Shown here: positions 45,522-53,984 of the stretch, piece after piece
Layout of the letters: each line of letters starts with the position of its first letter
How positions within the stretch are numbered: position 1 is the first letter of the stretch
NCBI RefSeq assembly: GCF_003860465.1
Contig: NZ_CP034183.1
Location: 1,936,001-2,000,000, forward strand
Source of the DNA: Deinococcus psychrotolerans
Lineage (GTDB): Bacteria > Deinococcota > Deinococci > Deinococcales > Deinococcaceae
Reading direction: 5' to 3'
Length of the DNA: 64,000 nucleotides
Translations under genes and position numbers: made by a program
The notes under the pieces: model-generated
What the model saw: the letters and a program-made list of their open reading frames with translations, nothing else
What the model was told of the DNA's origin: nothing
Databases searched by the model: none

Positions 45522-47738
45522 ATGTCCGGAAGGAACTTCAAGCGGGTCAGTCTGGCCGCGCTGACGCTGCTGACCGCTTGGCTGCCCGCCCAAGCACAAC
45601 AGGCCGGAGCCATGCCGCCGCCCGAGATCGTGCAACTCATTGAAAAACTCAGCAAAGGTCAAGAACTCACCCCCGCCGAGGAGAAAAAGCTTGACGATTG
45701 GAGCGCGGCCCAGAGCAAAAGCGCCGTATCAGGCGAATCAGGCGGAGCGAGTGGGTCAGGCAGTTCAGGCGCAGCCTCGCTCAGCGCCGCGACTGGCTCA
45801 GCCGAGGGTCAGGGCGTCAACCCCTGCCCCACCGCGCCGAGCCATGCTCCGGTGGCTGACACGCCCTCCGCTTCTGCCTACGCCGCCCTGGTGAAGTCGG
45901 TGCAGGCGGGCCTCAGCGCCAAACTCGACCCCGCCCAGCTCACGGCGCTCAATCAGAATCTGGCTACACAGGCTCAGCCGCAAGACGCCTCCAACGTGGG
46001 CCTGTTTTTGTTGGCACAGAACATGGGCCGCGCTGGAGCCTACGCCATCAGCAAAAGCGCTCTGAATTCGCCCAGCGACGCCACCTACGCCAACAATTTG
46101 GGAGTGGCCCTGCGCGGGCTGCGCGACTTTCCCAGTGCCGAACAGGCGCTGCTCTACGCCGCTTTTCTCAACACCGGCACCGCCGCCCAGAAAAGTGATG
46201 TACAGGTCAATCTCGGCTGGCTGGCGCTCGATCAGCAGCGGGTAGACGCGGCGCAGAATTATTTCAACGTGGGGCTGAGACAAAATCCCAAAGCGGCGCA
46301 GGCGATGGCGGGCTTGGGGCTGATCGCGCTGTGTCAGGGGCATCCCAAACAAGCCTTGCCGCTGTTTCAGGGATCACTCCAAAATGGTTTCACCGACTTT
46401 GCCGAAGCGGGACTGAACACCGCTGAGGGCGTGCTGGGCCGGAGTGCCAAAGGCCAGCAGATTCTGGCCAAGACGCCGCCGCTGTTTCCCGATGTCAAAG
46501 GCGTGGAGGCCGGAGACGAGGCGTACTGGAAGCTGCCGCCCTTTGACCCCAGCGCCATCAGCGACGTGTTGCCGGAGAGCAAGCAGCCCTTGCTGACCTA
46601 CACGGCTGACCTGCTCGATCTGCTGAAACAGGCGCAGGCACGGGCGACTCAAGCAGCGCTGAAAGATACCCACACCCTCGACCGCGCCCCCACCAAGGCC
46701 CGCTTCGTGCTGGGCGACCTCGCCACCATCACCAACGCCCGCCTTGACGGCCCCCAGACCGCGCTCAATCAGGCGCAGGCCGACGCTTCGGCTGACCTCA
46801 ACCGGATCGTGGACGCGGCCCAGTCGTTCACCTGCGCCGCCGTCACCACCCGCCGCGAACAGGCACTGGCTGTGCATACCCGCTTTTTTCCGGTCTACGC
46901 GGCGGCCATTCACCAGATGGACGCGGTGCTGGGCGACATGTGGGCGCTGGGCAGTCCCTGGATCGCCGGCATGAAAGACGGCAGCGATCAAGCGGCGGCC
47001 AACCTTCAGCGCGTCACCGTAGTGGACAGCGCCCTGGTGGAAGCGGCGCAGGAGCTGAGCTTGTATCAGGTCTGGCTGACGGCAGCCCTGCAGCCTGACT
47101 TCGTGCGCGACAGTGACGGGCGTTCGTGCCCACTCAAGTCTGCTGAGGTGCTGCACCCCGTCAAACTGGGCAAGCTCAAGACCTTTCCCGACAAGGCCTG
47201 CAATCTGCCATCCGAATCCATGCCGATGATCTTGGCGAGCTATCAGGCCGACTGCACCGGCATTCATCTGGCGTTTGGCGAGGGAGCGCGGCTAAAATTG
47301 GACTACACCTTCGGCAAGGACTGGGCCAGCGACAGCCTGACCATCAGTGGCGGGCTGGGCTTTGCCGAGAGCGAGAATTTTGCGGGCAGCGGAAAGAGCA
47401 CGCTGGGCGTCGGCGTCAACGACGAGGTGGTGTCGTTCGTGACCCTGACCGGCATCGGCCAACTGGTGCCCGCCTTTGATGACGCGGGCAGCGCCGCCGG
47501 AGCGCAAAACCTCGCCAGCACGGCGGAAGCGGGGGCGCAGGCCTTTGCCGACAACCCGGCCAAGTACATTGCCGATTACGGCACGGCGGGGACGGCCAAG
47601 GCGGGCGTCAGCGGCGGCGAGGTCGCCAAAATCGAATTGACCGTCAGCGAAAAACTCAGCGCCGTAACCGGCTTCAGCAGCGCGGTGACCAATTCCAGCG
47701 GCCTAGGGCCGAACACCAATTTCAAGGATGTGGAGTAG
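45522..47738 (+). CDS. Exported TPR-like protein, unknown function
   Basis: 738 residues. Signal peptide about 1-26 (AQAQQ). A helical N-terminal part and Ser/Gly-rich linker lead to TPR-like repeats (about 160-300, e.g. NNLGVALRGLRDFPSAEQAL, VNLGWLALDQQRVDAAQNYF). A long helical region (about 350-560) and a C-terminal part with paired cysteines and beta-rich sequence follow. AAGGAG precedes the ATG. No family recognised. Together with the gene before it, it may form a periplasmic or surface complex. Confidence 0.72.
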   Translation: MSGRNFKRVSLAALTLLTAWLPAQAQQAGAMPPPEIVQLIEKLSKGQELTPAEEKKLDDWSAAQSKSAVSGESGGASGSGSSGAASLSAATGSAEGQGVNPCPTAPSHAPVADTPSASAYAALVKSVQAGLSAKLDPAQLTALNQNLATQAQPQDASNVGLFLLAQNMGRAGAYAISKSALNSPSDATYANNLGVALRGLRDFPSAEQALLYAAFLNTGTAAQKSDVQVNLGWLALDQQRVDAAQNYFNVGLRQNPKAAQAMAGLGLIALCQGHPKQALPLFQGSLQNGFTDFAEAGLNTAEGVLGRSAKGQQILAKTPPLFPDVKGVEAGDEAYWKLPPFDPSAISDVLPESKQPLLTYTADLLDLLKQAQARATQAALKDTHTLDRAPTKARFVLGDLATITNARLDGPQTALNQAQADASADLNRIVDAAQSFTCAAVTTRREQALAVHTRFFPVYAAAIHQMDAVLGDMWALGSPWIAGMKDGSDQAAANLQRVTVVDSALVEAAQELSLYQVWLTAALQPDFVRDSDGRSCPLKSAEVLHPVKLGKLKTFPDKACNLPSESMPMILASYQADCTGIHLAFGEGARLKLDYTFGKDWASDSLTISGGLGFAESENFAGSGKSTLGVGVNDEVVSFVTLTGIGQLVPAFDDAGSAAGAQNLASTAEAGAQAFADNPAKYIADYGTAGTAKAGVSGGEVAKIELTVSEKLSAVTGFSSAVTNSSGLGPNTNFKDVE

Positions 47739-47828
47739 AGGATTGACCAGAAGCGCAGGGGGCGTGCTGAGCGCAGACGGGGCATTTAGAAATAAGGCCC
47801 TTTTGCTCCACTCAGGGTGACGACTTCT

Positions 47829-48581
47829 CTAGAGAGGTTGAGCCTGAACAAAATTGAGCCGCGCTCCGACCATCTCAAAGCCTGCCCGCTTCACGTTGCG
47901 CTCGCTGACGCTGTTGGGGGCGACATCGACAGCCGCCAGCGTCGCGCCCTGCTCACGGGCGCTTTGCAGGCGGGCAGCGAGCAAAACGGACTGAATACCT
48001 TGCCCCCGAAACTCAGGCAACGTTCCGGCGCTGAACAGCAGAGCCACGCCGCCCTGTGCATCCGGCATCACCGTCACGGCCCCGAAGCCCGCCCACTGCC
48101 CACCTCGCCGGACACCTAGCCGCAGCACGTCCGGCACACCAGCCGCCAGCCGCATCATTTCCCGGCTCTGCGCTCCAAAAGCCTGCGGAGTGATTTCGGC
48201 CCATTCGTCGGGCGTCATTTCCTCGACATCAAAGACTGGAGCAGATGAGGCGCTGGAGAGCGTGCAGGCGTAGGTGTGAAGCAAGTAATCCAGGTGGTAG
48301 TTTCTGGCCGCCAGCGCCGTGAAGAGTGCCGGATGCGCGTGCGAGTGTACCAGCAGAGCGGCTGCCTGCGAGTGGAGTGCGTAAAAATCCTCTATCTGCG
48401 CCAGAACTTCCGCCGCGTTTTCCTGGTCTGTCTCTCCCAGAGCGACGTTGATCGGCAAGTCAGGGCCAGCGTAGACGGCACTGAGTGGGCCAAAGGTCGT
48501 CCACTCGCCTGGATAACCCCGCCAGCTCTCCGCCAGGGCCGCCTCCACCCGCTGCAATGGCGTCGTCTGCACTGTGGTCAT
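47829..48581 (-). CDS. GNAT family N-acetyltransferase
   Basis: 250 residues. The C-terminal half (about 120-250) is a GNAT domain with acetyl-CoA loop LPEFRGQGIQSVLLAARL. The N-terminal half looks like a second, degenerate GNAT-type domain. Substrate unknown. Leaderless start; divergent from dppA with only 36 nt between the two ATGs. Confidence 0.85.
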   Translation of the reverse strand: MTTVQTTPLQRVEAALAESWRGYPGEWTTFGPLSAVYAGPDLPINVALGETDQENAAEVLAQIEDFYALHSQAAALLVHSHAHPALFTALAARNYHLDYLLHTYACTLSSASSAPVFDVEEMTPDEWAEITPQAFGAQSREMMRLAAGVPDVLRLGVRRGGQWAGFGAVTVMPDAQGGVALLFSAGTLPEFRGQGIQSVLLAARLQSAREQGATLAAVDVAPNSVSERNVKRAGFEMVGARLNFVQAQPL

Positions 48582-48587
48582 TTGCTT

Positions 48588-48593
48588 AGCTTA
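48588..48593 (-). promoter_or_regulatory. Leaderless -10 box (TAAGCT) of the GNAT gene
   Basis: TAAGCT, 6 nt, ATG (48581). Confidence 0.65.
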
Positions 48594-48605
48594 CCGCCCA
48601 GCCGC

Positions 48606-48611
48606 TACGCT
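48606..48611 (+). promoter_or_regulatory. Leaderless -10 box (TACGCT) of dppA
   Basis: TACGCT, 6 nt, ATG (48618). A possible -35 TTGCTT (48582-48587) lies 18 nt upstream, inside the transcribed start of the divergent gene. Confidence 0.6.
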
Positions 48612-48617
48612 CAGGGC

Positions 48618-49469
48618 ATGAATGTTGTCATCAGCGTGGATATGGAAGGCGTGTGCGGAGTCAGCTCATGGGTGCAGGTCAGCCCGCCGGAATTTGGGGG
48701 CCTGGTGAGTGGCAGCGAGTATGAACGCGCCCGCATCCAGATGAGCCGCGAGGCCAACGCCGCCGCGCTGGGAGCCTTTGAAGGCGGCGCGTCGGGCGTG
48801 CTGATCGCCGACTCGCACGACACCATGAGAAACCTCTTGCCCGAATACTTGGACGAGCGGGTGCGCTACGTGTCGGGCAACGACAGAGCGCTGAGCATGG
48901 TGCAGGGCGTTCAGGAAAAAGGCGTGGGCGCACTAATGATGGTCGGCTACCACGCCCGCGCCGGAACGCAGGGAGCGCCGCTGGCCCACACCTGGAACGG
49001 CTCGGTGCGCGACGTCAGAATCAACGGCGTACAGGCTGGAGAGCCGTATCTCAATGCGCTCTTGGCCGGACATTACGGCGTGCCGACGGTGTTTATCAGC
49101 GGCGACGATGTGGCGGTCAAGCAGGTGCAGGAAAGCGTCGGAACCGAGGTGGTGGGCGTGGCGGTCAAAGAGGGCCTGAGCATGTTCAGCGCCGTGCATC
49201 TGCACCCCGCTGAGGCGTGCCGGCAGATTCGGGCGGGCGCGAAAAAAGCCGCCGAGGGCATGCACAGCGCCCAGCCGTTCACCGTTTTGTTTCCCGCCAG
49301 CGTGCAGCTGTCATTCGACCACCAAGCGCGGGCCGACCAAGCTGGGCGCGTGCCGGGCGTGACCCGCATCGATGCCGTGACGGTGGGGTACAGCAGCCCC
49401 GACGCCTTCCACTTGTTCCAGATGTTCCGAATGCTCTGTAAGGTGGCCGAAGTGCAGCTGAACGGCTGA
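48618..49469 (+). CDS. dppA: M55 family D-aminopeptidase DppA
   Basis: 283 residues. VVISVDMEGVCGV holds the metal-binding Asp and Glu at the N-terminus; ADSHDTMRNLLPE, MVGYHARAGT, LAHTWNGSVRDVRING and FISGDDVAVKQ are the remaining M55 blocks. DppA removes D-amino acids from short peptides, typically peptidoglycan-derived D-Ala-D-Ala. The frame from 48276 is rejected; the leaderless promoter fixes the start. No dipeptide transporter genes adjoin it. Confidence 0.92.
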   Translation: MNVVISVDMEGVCGVSSWVQVSPPEFGGLVSGSEYERARIQMSREANAAALGAFEGGASGVLIADSHDTMRNLLPEYLDERVRYVSGNDRALSMVQGVQEKGVGALMMVGYHARAGTQGAPLAHTWNGSVRDVRINGVQAGEPYLNALLAGHYGVPTVFISGDDVAVKQVQESVGTEVVGVAVKEGLSMFSAVHLHPAEACRQIRAGAKKAAEGMHSAQPFTVLFPASVQLSFDHQARADQAGRVPGVTRIDAVTVGYSSPDAFHLFQMFRMLCKVAEVQLNG

Positions 49470-49517
49470 GCCGTAGCCTTCATGAACGCTTAAAGGGCGC
49501 TTAAGCATCATTTCTTC

Positions 49518-49523
49518 TAGAGT
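49518..49523 (+). promoter_or_regulatory. Leaderless -10 box (TAGAGT) of a small membrane protein
   Basis: TAGAGT, 6 nt, ATG (49530). Confidence 0.6.
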
Positions 49524-49529
49524 CAGGCC

Positions 49530-49700
49530 ATGAACTTCAAAACCAAGAATCAGGCAATGGGCGCAGGCATCGCGTTCGGCGTGGCCCTGGGCGTCGCCCT
49601 GATGGGCCTGACCCGCTTCGGCACAGGTGGTCTGGCGATTGGCCTTGGGCTGGGGGTGGCTCTAGGCTCGTTTCTGGGAAGAGGACTGCCCAACAAATGA
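49530..49700 (+). CDS. 56-residue Gly-rich membrane protein
   Basis: Begins MNFKTKNQAMGAGIAFG and ends GRGLPNK. Two short hydrophobic Gly/Ala/Leu segments (about 9-26 and 30-50) separated by TRFGTG could form a helical hairpin. The leaderless promoter and GC pattern support it. No family recognised. Confidence 0.65.
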   Translation: MNFKTKNQAMGAGIAFGVALGVALMGLTRFGTGGLAIGLGLGVALGSFLGRGLPNK

Positions 49701-49817
49701 CGGTTCAATTGAGTCTTGCACAATAACAAGTAGTTCTGATTAAGTCCAAGCATTTGACAGACAGCTGAGAGGGGTTTCTAATGCACTCAACATTCAAATT
49801 GTTTTTTGGGAGGCTTT

Positions 49818-51197
49818 ATGAAATTGACCCGCACCAGCGCCGCCAGCTTACTGATGTGCAGCCTTATCTTGTCGAGTTGTGCTCCTGTTATGAATACTGT
49901 GGCTCAGCCCACCCGCGAGCAAGATACGCGGGTGTTCACGGCGGCAGTGCCCAGCACGCCCTCTATTGCAGGGGCCACGCTCTACAAAGGCCTCTACGCA
50001 GGTGAGCACGGACAGGCCAGTTACCTCATCGAAGTGCCGGAAAAGTGGAACGGCAAATTGGTGATGTACGCCCACGGCTACGCGGGCACGGGCGCGGCCC
50101 TGAGCGTCGCCCCGCCTCCGATCCGCGAGTATCTGGTCTCGCAGGGCTACGCTTGGGCGGCTTCCAGCTACTCGTCTAACTATTACGACGTGCGGTCGGG
50201 CATCGAGGACACCAACGCGCTGGCCCAGCAGTTCGGAGCGCTGACGCAGAGCAAGTACCCCGCGCCGAGTGCGACCTACATCATGGGCGTTTCGATGGGC
50301 GGGAATATTGCTGCCGCCGCCGTGGAAACCGAAACGCTGGCGACGGCCAAGCACAAGGTCAACTACGCCGCCTCCATGCCGCTGTGCGGCGTGCTCGACC
50401 CACCGTATGAATTTCAGTGGCTGGGCGACTACACCCTCAATGCCCAAGAACTCGGCGGCTACGGTTCCAGCACTTACCCGGCCAGCAGTTTCCAAACCTT
50501 GCTGCCCGACATCAAAGCGGGGCTGTTCAGCGACAGCAGCGGCGACCTTTGGACGCCCAACACCGTGCAGGGCACCCGGCTACGCGACATTGCACAGAAC
50601 CTGACCGGCGGGCCGCGTCCGGTGTTTGAACTCGGCTTCAGGGTAGGAGCGCTGCAAAACGCGGTGCTGAGTACCGGCGGCTCGGACGGCACCCTCACCG
50701 GCATTTTGACCAAGAACTTTTACGGCAACCAAAATGCTGTTTACCGCTGGACGCAGGGCCAGACCCCCACCGCCGCCGAGGTCGCCTACAACCAAGCCGT
50801 TTTGCGAACCACCGCCGATCCGAGCGCCAACTTGCCCCGCGCCGACGGACTGCGCTGGCTCCCGGCCATTAACGCCCAATTCAAGGTGCCGGTGCTGACC
50901 ATGCACACGCTCGGCGACTTTTATGTGCCGTTTGCCCACGAGCAGCATTACCTTCAAATGGCCCAGAAAAACGGCACTTCGGGACTGCTGGTGCAGCGGG
51001 CCATTCGGGCGGCGGGGCACTGCGAATTTGTGGGAGCGGAATTCGTAGAAGCCTTCAACGACTGGATGAAGTGGGCCAGCGGCGGCCCCAAACCTACCGG
51101 AGACGATGTACTGACGCCCAGTGTGGTGGCCGACGCCAAATACGGCTGCCAGTTTACCCGCGCCACCAGAACAGGCGTGGACGCCTGTCAGCCTTAA
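49818..51197 (+). CDS. Lipoprotein alpha/beta hydrolase
   Basis: 459 residues from the ATG at 49818 (GGGAGG upstream). Lipobox LSSC at about 18-21. Alpha/beta-hydrolase fold with the nucleophile elbow MGVSMGGN, oxyanion region YAHGYAGTG, an Asp in HTLGDFYVPF and catalytic His in AAGHCEF. Substrate (ester or amide) unknown. Preceded by about 117 nt of AT-richer intergenic DNA. Confidence 0.82.
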   Translation: MKLTRTSAASLLMCSLILSSCAPVMNTVAQPTREQDTRVFTAAVPSTPSIAGATLYKGLYAGEHGQASYLIEVPEKWNGKLVMYAHGYAGTGAALSVAPPPIREYLVSQGYAWAASSYSSNYYDVRSGIEDTNALAQQFGALTQSKYPAPSATYIMGVSMGGNIAAAAVETETLATAKHKVNYAASMPLCGVLDPPYEFQWLGDYTLNAQELGGYGSSTYPASSFQTLLPDIKAGLFSDSSGDLWTPNTVQGTRLRDIAQNLTGGPRPVFELGFRVGALQNAVLSTGGSDGTLTGILTKNFYGNQNAVYRWTQGQTPTAAEVAYNQAVLRTTADPSANLPRADGLRWLPAINAQFKVPVLTMHTLGDFYVPFAHEQHYLQMAQKNGTSGLLVQRAIRAAGHCEFVGAEFVEAFNDWMKWASGGPKPTGDDVLTPSVVADAKYGCQFTRATRTGVDACQP

Positions 51198-51203
51198 AAC
51201 TAC

Positions 51204-51989
51204 TCAGTTGTCCATTTTCATGGCCATGACGCTGCTGCCCGCGTCCACGTAAACCACTTGGCCGGTAATGCCGCTGGCGAGGTCGCTGAGCAGGAACAAC
51301 CCCAGCTTGCCGACTTCCTGCGAGGTGGCGTTGCGGCCCAGCGGCGCGGCTTTGGCGGCCTGGTCGTACATGGTGCTAAAGCCGGGGATGCTGCGGGCGG
51401 CAATCGTCCGCATCGGGCCAGCACTGATGGTGTTGACGCGCACACCCTTCGCACCCATTTCGGCGGCGAGGTAGCGGGTGGCCGCCTCCAAAGCGGCTTT
51501 GGCCACGCCCATCACGTTGTATTTGGGCACGACTTTTTGCGAGGCGTGGTAGGTCAAGCTGATCACGCTGCTGCCCTCAGTGAGCAGCGGCTCAGCGTGG
51601 CGGCACATGCTGACCAAGCTGTAGGCGCTGACCGACAGGGTGGTGTTCCAATCGGCAGCGGTGGTGTCGAGGAAGCGGCCTTCCATCGCTTCACGCGGAG
51701 CAAAGCCGATGGCGTGAACCACCGCGTCGAGTTGGCCGAACTCGGCTTTGATGGCGGCAAACAACGCCGTCAAATCGTCTTCGCTGGTGGCGTCGGCCTG
51801 CCGGAGCAGCACGCCCGAATAGTCTTTGGTCAGTTTTTCCAGTTCGGGGCGCAGACGTTCACCCTGATAGCTAAAGGCCACCCGTGCGCCTGCCGCGAGG
51901 AGTTGCTCAGCGATGGCCCAGCCGAGGCTGCGGGCATTGGCGACGCCCATGACTAGGGCCTTTTTGCCGCTTAAATCAAGTGAGATCAT
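51204..51989 (-). CDS. fabI: Enoyl-[acyl-carrier-protein] reductase FabI
   Basis: 261 residues. N-terminal GVANARSLGWAIAEQL is the FabI NADH motif; active-site Tyr and Lys lie in YNVMGVAKAAL with the preceding LTYHAS Tyr. SAGPMRTIAARSI and GITGQVVYVDAG complete the pattern. It catalyses the last step of each fatty acid elongation cycle and is the target of triclosan-type inhibitors. Leaderless start. Confidence 0.96.
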   Translation of the reverse strand: MISLDLSGKKALVMGVANARSLGWAIAEQLLAAGARVAFSYQGERLRPELEKLTKDYSGVLLRQADATSEDDLTALFAAIKAEFGQLDAVVHAIGFAPREAMEGRFLDTTAADWNTTLSVSAYSLVSMCRHAEPLLTEGSSVISLTYHASQKVVPKYNVMGVAKAALEAATRYLAAEMGAKGVRVNTISAGPMRTIAARSIPGFSTMYDQAAKAAPLGRNATSQEVGKLGLFLLSDLASGITGQVVYVDAGSSVMAMKMDN

Positions 51990-51996
51990 GCCTCAG

Positions 51997-52002
51997 AGTT
52001 TA
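51997..52002 (-). promoter_or_regulatory. Leaderless -10 box (TAAACT) of fabI
   Basis: TAAACT, 7 nt, ATG (51989). Confidence 0.65.
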
Positions 52003-52109
52003 GCGGGCCGTGAGGTGGGAAAGTTGGAGCGGGTCTAAAAGGAGCTGAGTTTGACAAGGAAGCTGGGCGAATAGAACTACTGGTAAGCATTCTGCCAGAG
52101 CACGACCGC

Positions 52110-52115
52110 TAAGCT
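52110..52115 (+). promoter_or_regulatory. -10 box (TAAGCT) for a leaderless mini-ORF before moxR
   Basis: TAAGCT, 6 nt, ATG (52122). Confidence 0.6.
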
Positions 52116-52121
52116 GCAAGT

Positions 52122-52175
52122 ATGAGTGCCCGCCCCCGTTTCTTCCGGCCCCTTTGCTTCTCAAGGGAACCGTGA
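52122..52175 (+). CDS. Leaderless 17-codon mini-ORF overlapping the moxR start
   Basis: Encodes MSARPRFFRPLCFSREP; its last sense codon and stop read CCG TGA, and the moxR GTG (52172) lies within CCGTGA. Start is defined by TAAGCT 6 nt upstream. Rich in Arg, Pro and Phe. Likely a coupling or regulatory leader; no evidence for a stable product. Confidence 0.55.
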   Translation: MSARPRFFRPLCFSREP

Positions 52176-53131
52176 CCGCGCTGCAAACCACTCCCGCCTT
52201 AGCGGAGCAGCACGCGGGCTTAATGCCGCTGGCCAATGCCACCCTCGCCCAGCTTGACCAGGTCATCTTGGGCAAGGCCGAGCAAGTCCGACTCTCGCTG
52301 GCCTGCTTGCTGGCGGGCGGACACCTGCTGCTCGAAGACGTACCGGGAGTCGGCAAAACCACGCTGGCGCAGGCGATAGCAGCCAGCCTCGGCCTGCATT
52401 TTTCGCGGATGCAGTTTACCAGCGATTTGCTGCCCGCCGATTTGCTGGGCGTCAGCATTTACGAACCGGCCCAGCGCGAATTCCGTTTTCACGAAGGCCC
52501 GATTTTTACCCAACTGCTGCTGGCCGACGAAATCAACCGAGCCACCCCCAAGACCCAGTCGGCCCTCTTAGAGGCGATGGAGGAGGGGCAGGTCAGCGAA
52601 GGCGGCACCTCCCGCGCCCTGCCGAGTCCCTTTTTCGTGATCGCCACCCAAAACCCCGCTTCGCAGCTCGGCACCTTCGCACTGCCCGAATCGCAGCTTG
52701 ACCGCTTTTTGATGACCGTTTCGCTGGGCTATCCCGACCCCCGCGCCGAGCGTGAGCTGCTGCTGGCGGGCGGACGCCGAGACGCGGCCCGCCAGCTGAG
52801 CGCCGTGCTGACCCCCAAAGCGCTGCTGGCCGCTCAGCAGGCCGCAGCCGCCGTGCACGTCTCGGGAGCGCTGGCCGATTACGTGCTGGCCCTCGTGACC
52901 GCCTCACGCCTGCACCCCGACGTGCAGACCGGCCTGAGTCCCCGCGCCGCACTGGGCCTGCTCTCGGCGGCGCGGGCGTGGGCCTGGCTGGCAGGCCGCC
53001 AACACGCGCTGCCCGAAGACGTGCGGGCAGTGTTCGGCAGCGTGGCCGCGCACCGCTTGCTGGGCCGCTCCAGCGGGGCCGCCAGTCCGGCGGTGGCCGC
53101 CCAGCTTCTGGCGACGGTGGCGATTCCTTAA
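52172..53131 (+). CDS. MoxR-type AAA+ ATPase
   Basis: 319 residues. Walker A EDVPGVGKTTLAQA (about 55-68), Walker B LLLADEINRATPKTQSALLEAM, sensor 1 VIATQNP, and the MoxR C-terminal lid. MoxR ATPases act with DUF58/VWA proteins in chaperone-like assembly or activation. The GTG at 52172 has AAGGGA close by and overlaps the mini-ORF stop; the TTG at 52154 is less likely. Heads a cluster with DUF58 and transglutaminase genes. Confidence 0.92.
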   Translation: MTALQTTPALAEQHAGLMPLANATLAQLDQVILGKAEQVRLSLACLLAGGHLLLEDVPGVGKTTLAQAIAASLGLHFSRMQFTSDLLPADLLGVSIYEPAQREFRFHEGPIFTQLLLADEINRATPKTQSALLEAMEEGQVSEGGTSRALPSPFFVIATQNPASQLGTFALPESQLDRFLMTVSLGYPDPRAERELLLAGGRRDAARQLSAVLTPKALLAAQQAAAAVHVSGALADYVLALVTASRLHPDVQTGLSPRAALGLLSAARAWAWLAGRQHALPEDVRAVFGSVAAHRLLGRSSGAASPAVAAQLLATVAIP

Positions 53132-53243
53132 GGAGCCTTGATAAACGTGTGGCGGGAAGGGTGAGAAGCGGCTCAGATACGGGCGGGAGCAGTGGCCATA
53201 CTGGTTTTGATTTTCGCCCCAAGTCCCTGCAAGGAGCCACCCA

Positions 53244-53834
53244 ATGACGCCCAACCCCGATTTGTCCGTCCCCAAGTCAGCCACTCCCCAATCGCCTACT
53301 CACCAGTTGCCCGCCCCCGACCCTGAAACGCTGGCCTTTTTTCAGGCTGTCTTTGAACTGGTGCGGGCCGGAGACGCCGAGCAACTCGCCTCACTGCTGG
53401 AAAAGGGCCTCCCCGCCAACATCAGGAACCAGAAGGGCGACAGCTTGCTGATGCTGGCCAGCTATCACGGCCACCTGGAAGCGGCCCGGTACCTGCTGTT
53501 GGCGGGCGCTGACCCCGAACTGGCCAACGACCAAGGGCAAACCCCGCTGGTCGGCGCGGCCTACAAAGGCGATCTGGCGATGGCCAAGCTGCTGCTCACG
53601 CACGGAGCCAACACCGAAACGTCCGGGCCCGCTGGAAAAACCGCGCTGATGATGGCCGCCATGTTTAACCGCTTGGAGATGCTGGAATTGCTGCTGTCCA
53701 GAGGAGCCGACCTAAAGACCCGAGACGTGGGCGGCCTCTCGGTGGTGGACGCGGCCAAACTGATGGGCGCACACGAAGCGGCCGCTCAGCTTGAAGCGCT
53801 GCTGACTCAAGCGAAGACCACACCGCAAACCTGA
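53244..53834 (+). CDS. Ankyrin-repeat protein within the MoxR cluster
   Basis: 196 residues. A Pro-rich N-terminus is followed by four or five ankyrin repeats (about 40-185), e.g. GDSLLMLASYHGHLEAARYL, GQTPLVGAAYKGDLAMAKLL and GKTALMMAAMFNRLEMLELL. Ankyrin repeats bind proteins. AAGGAG precedes the ATG; the gap from moxR (112 nt) leaves room for its own promoter (CATACT near 53200). Confidence 0.9.
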   Translation: MTPNPDLSVPKSATPQSPTHQLPAPDPETLAFFQAVFELVRAGDAEQLASLLEKGLPANIRNQKGDSLLMLASYHGHLEAARYLLLAGADPELANDQGQTPLVGAAYKGDLAMAKLLLTHGANTETSGPAGKTALMMAAMFNRLEMLELLLSRGADLKTRDVGGLSVVDAAKLMGAHEAAAQLEALLTQAKTTPQT

Positions 53835-53850
53835 TCTCTCAGCCCTCTAG

Positions 53851-53972
53851 AGCATTTGTCCGTTCCATTGTTGTGGAAAAGCACCCCACCAATTCCACTC
53901 CCATCTGCTCTAGCACGTATTTCACTCGCTCCGCTCGGTCATAAAAGTCTTGAAACTTTTACGACAAATGCT
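53851..53972. repeat. Possible small mobile-type repeat element (terminal inverted repeats)
   Basis: AGCATTTGTC (53851-53860) and GACAAATGCT (53963-53972) are perfect 10-bp inverted ends of a 122-bp AT-richer segment inside the MoxR cluster. It contains a hairpin TAAAAGT-n6-ACTTTTA (53942-53961). No target duplication is obvious, and other copies are not visible in this window. Confidence 0.4.
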
Positions 53973-53984
53973 TTAAGGAACTCC

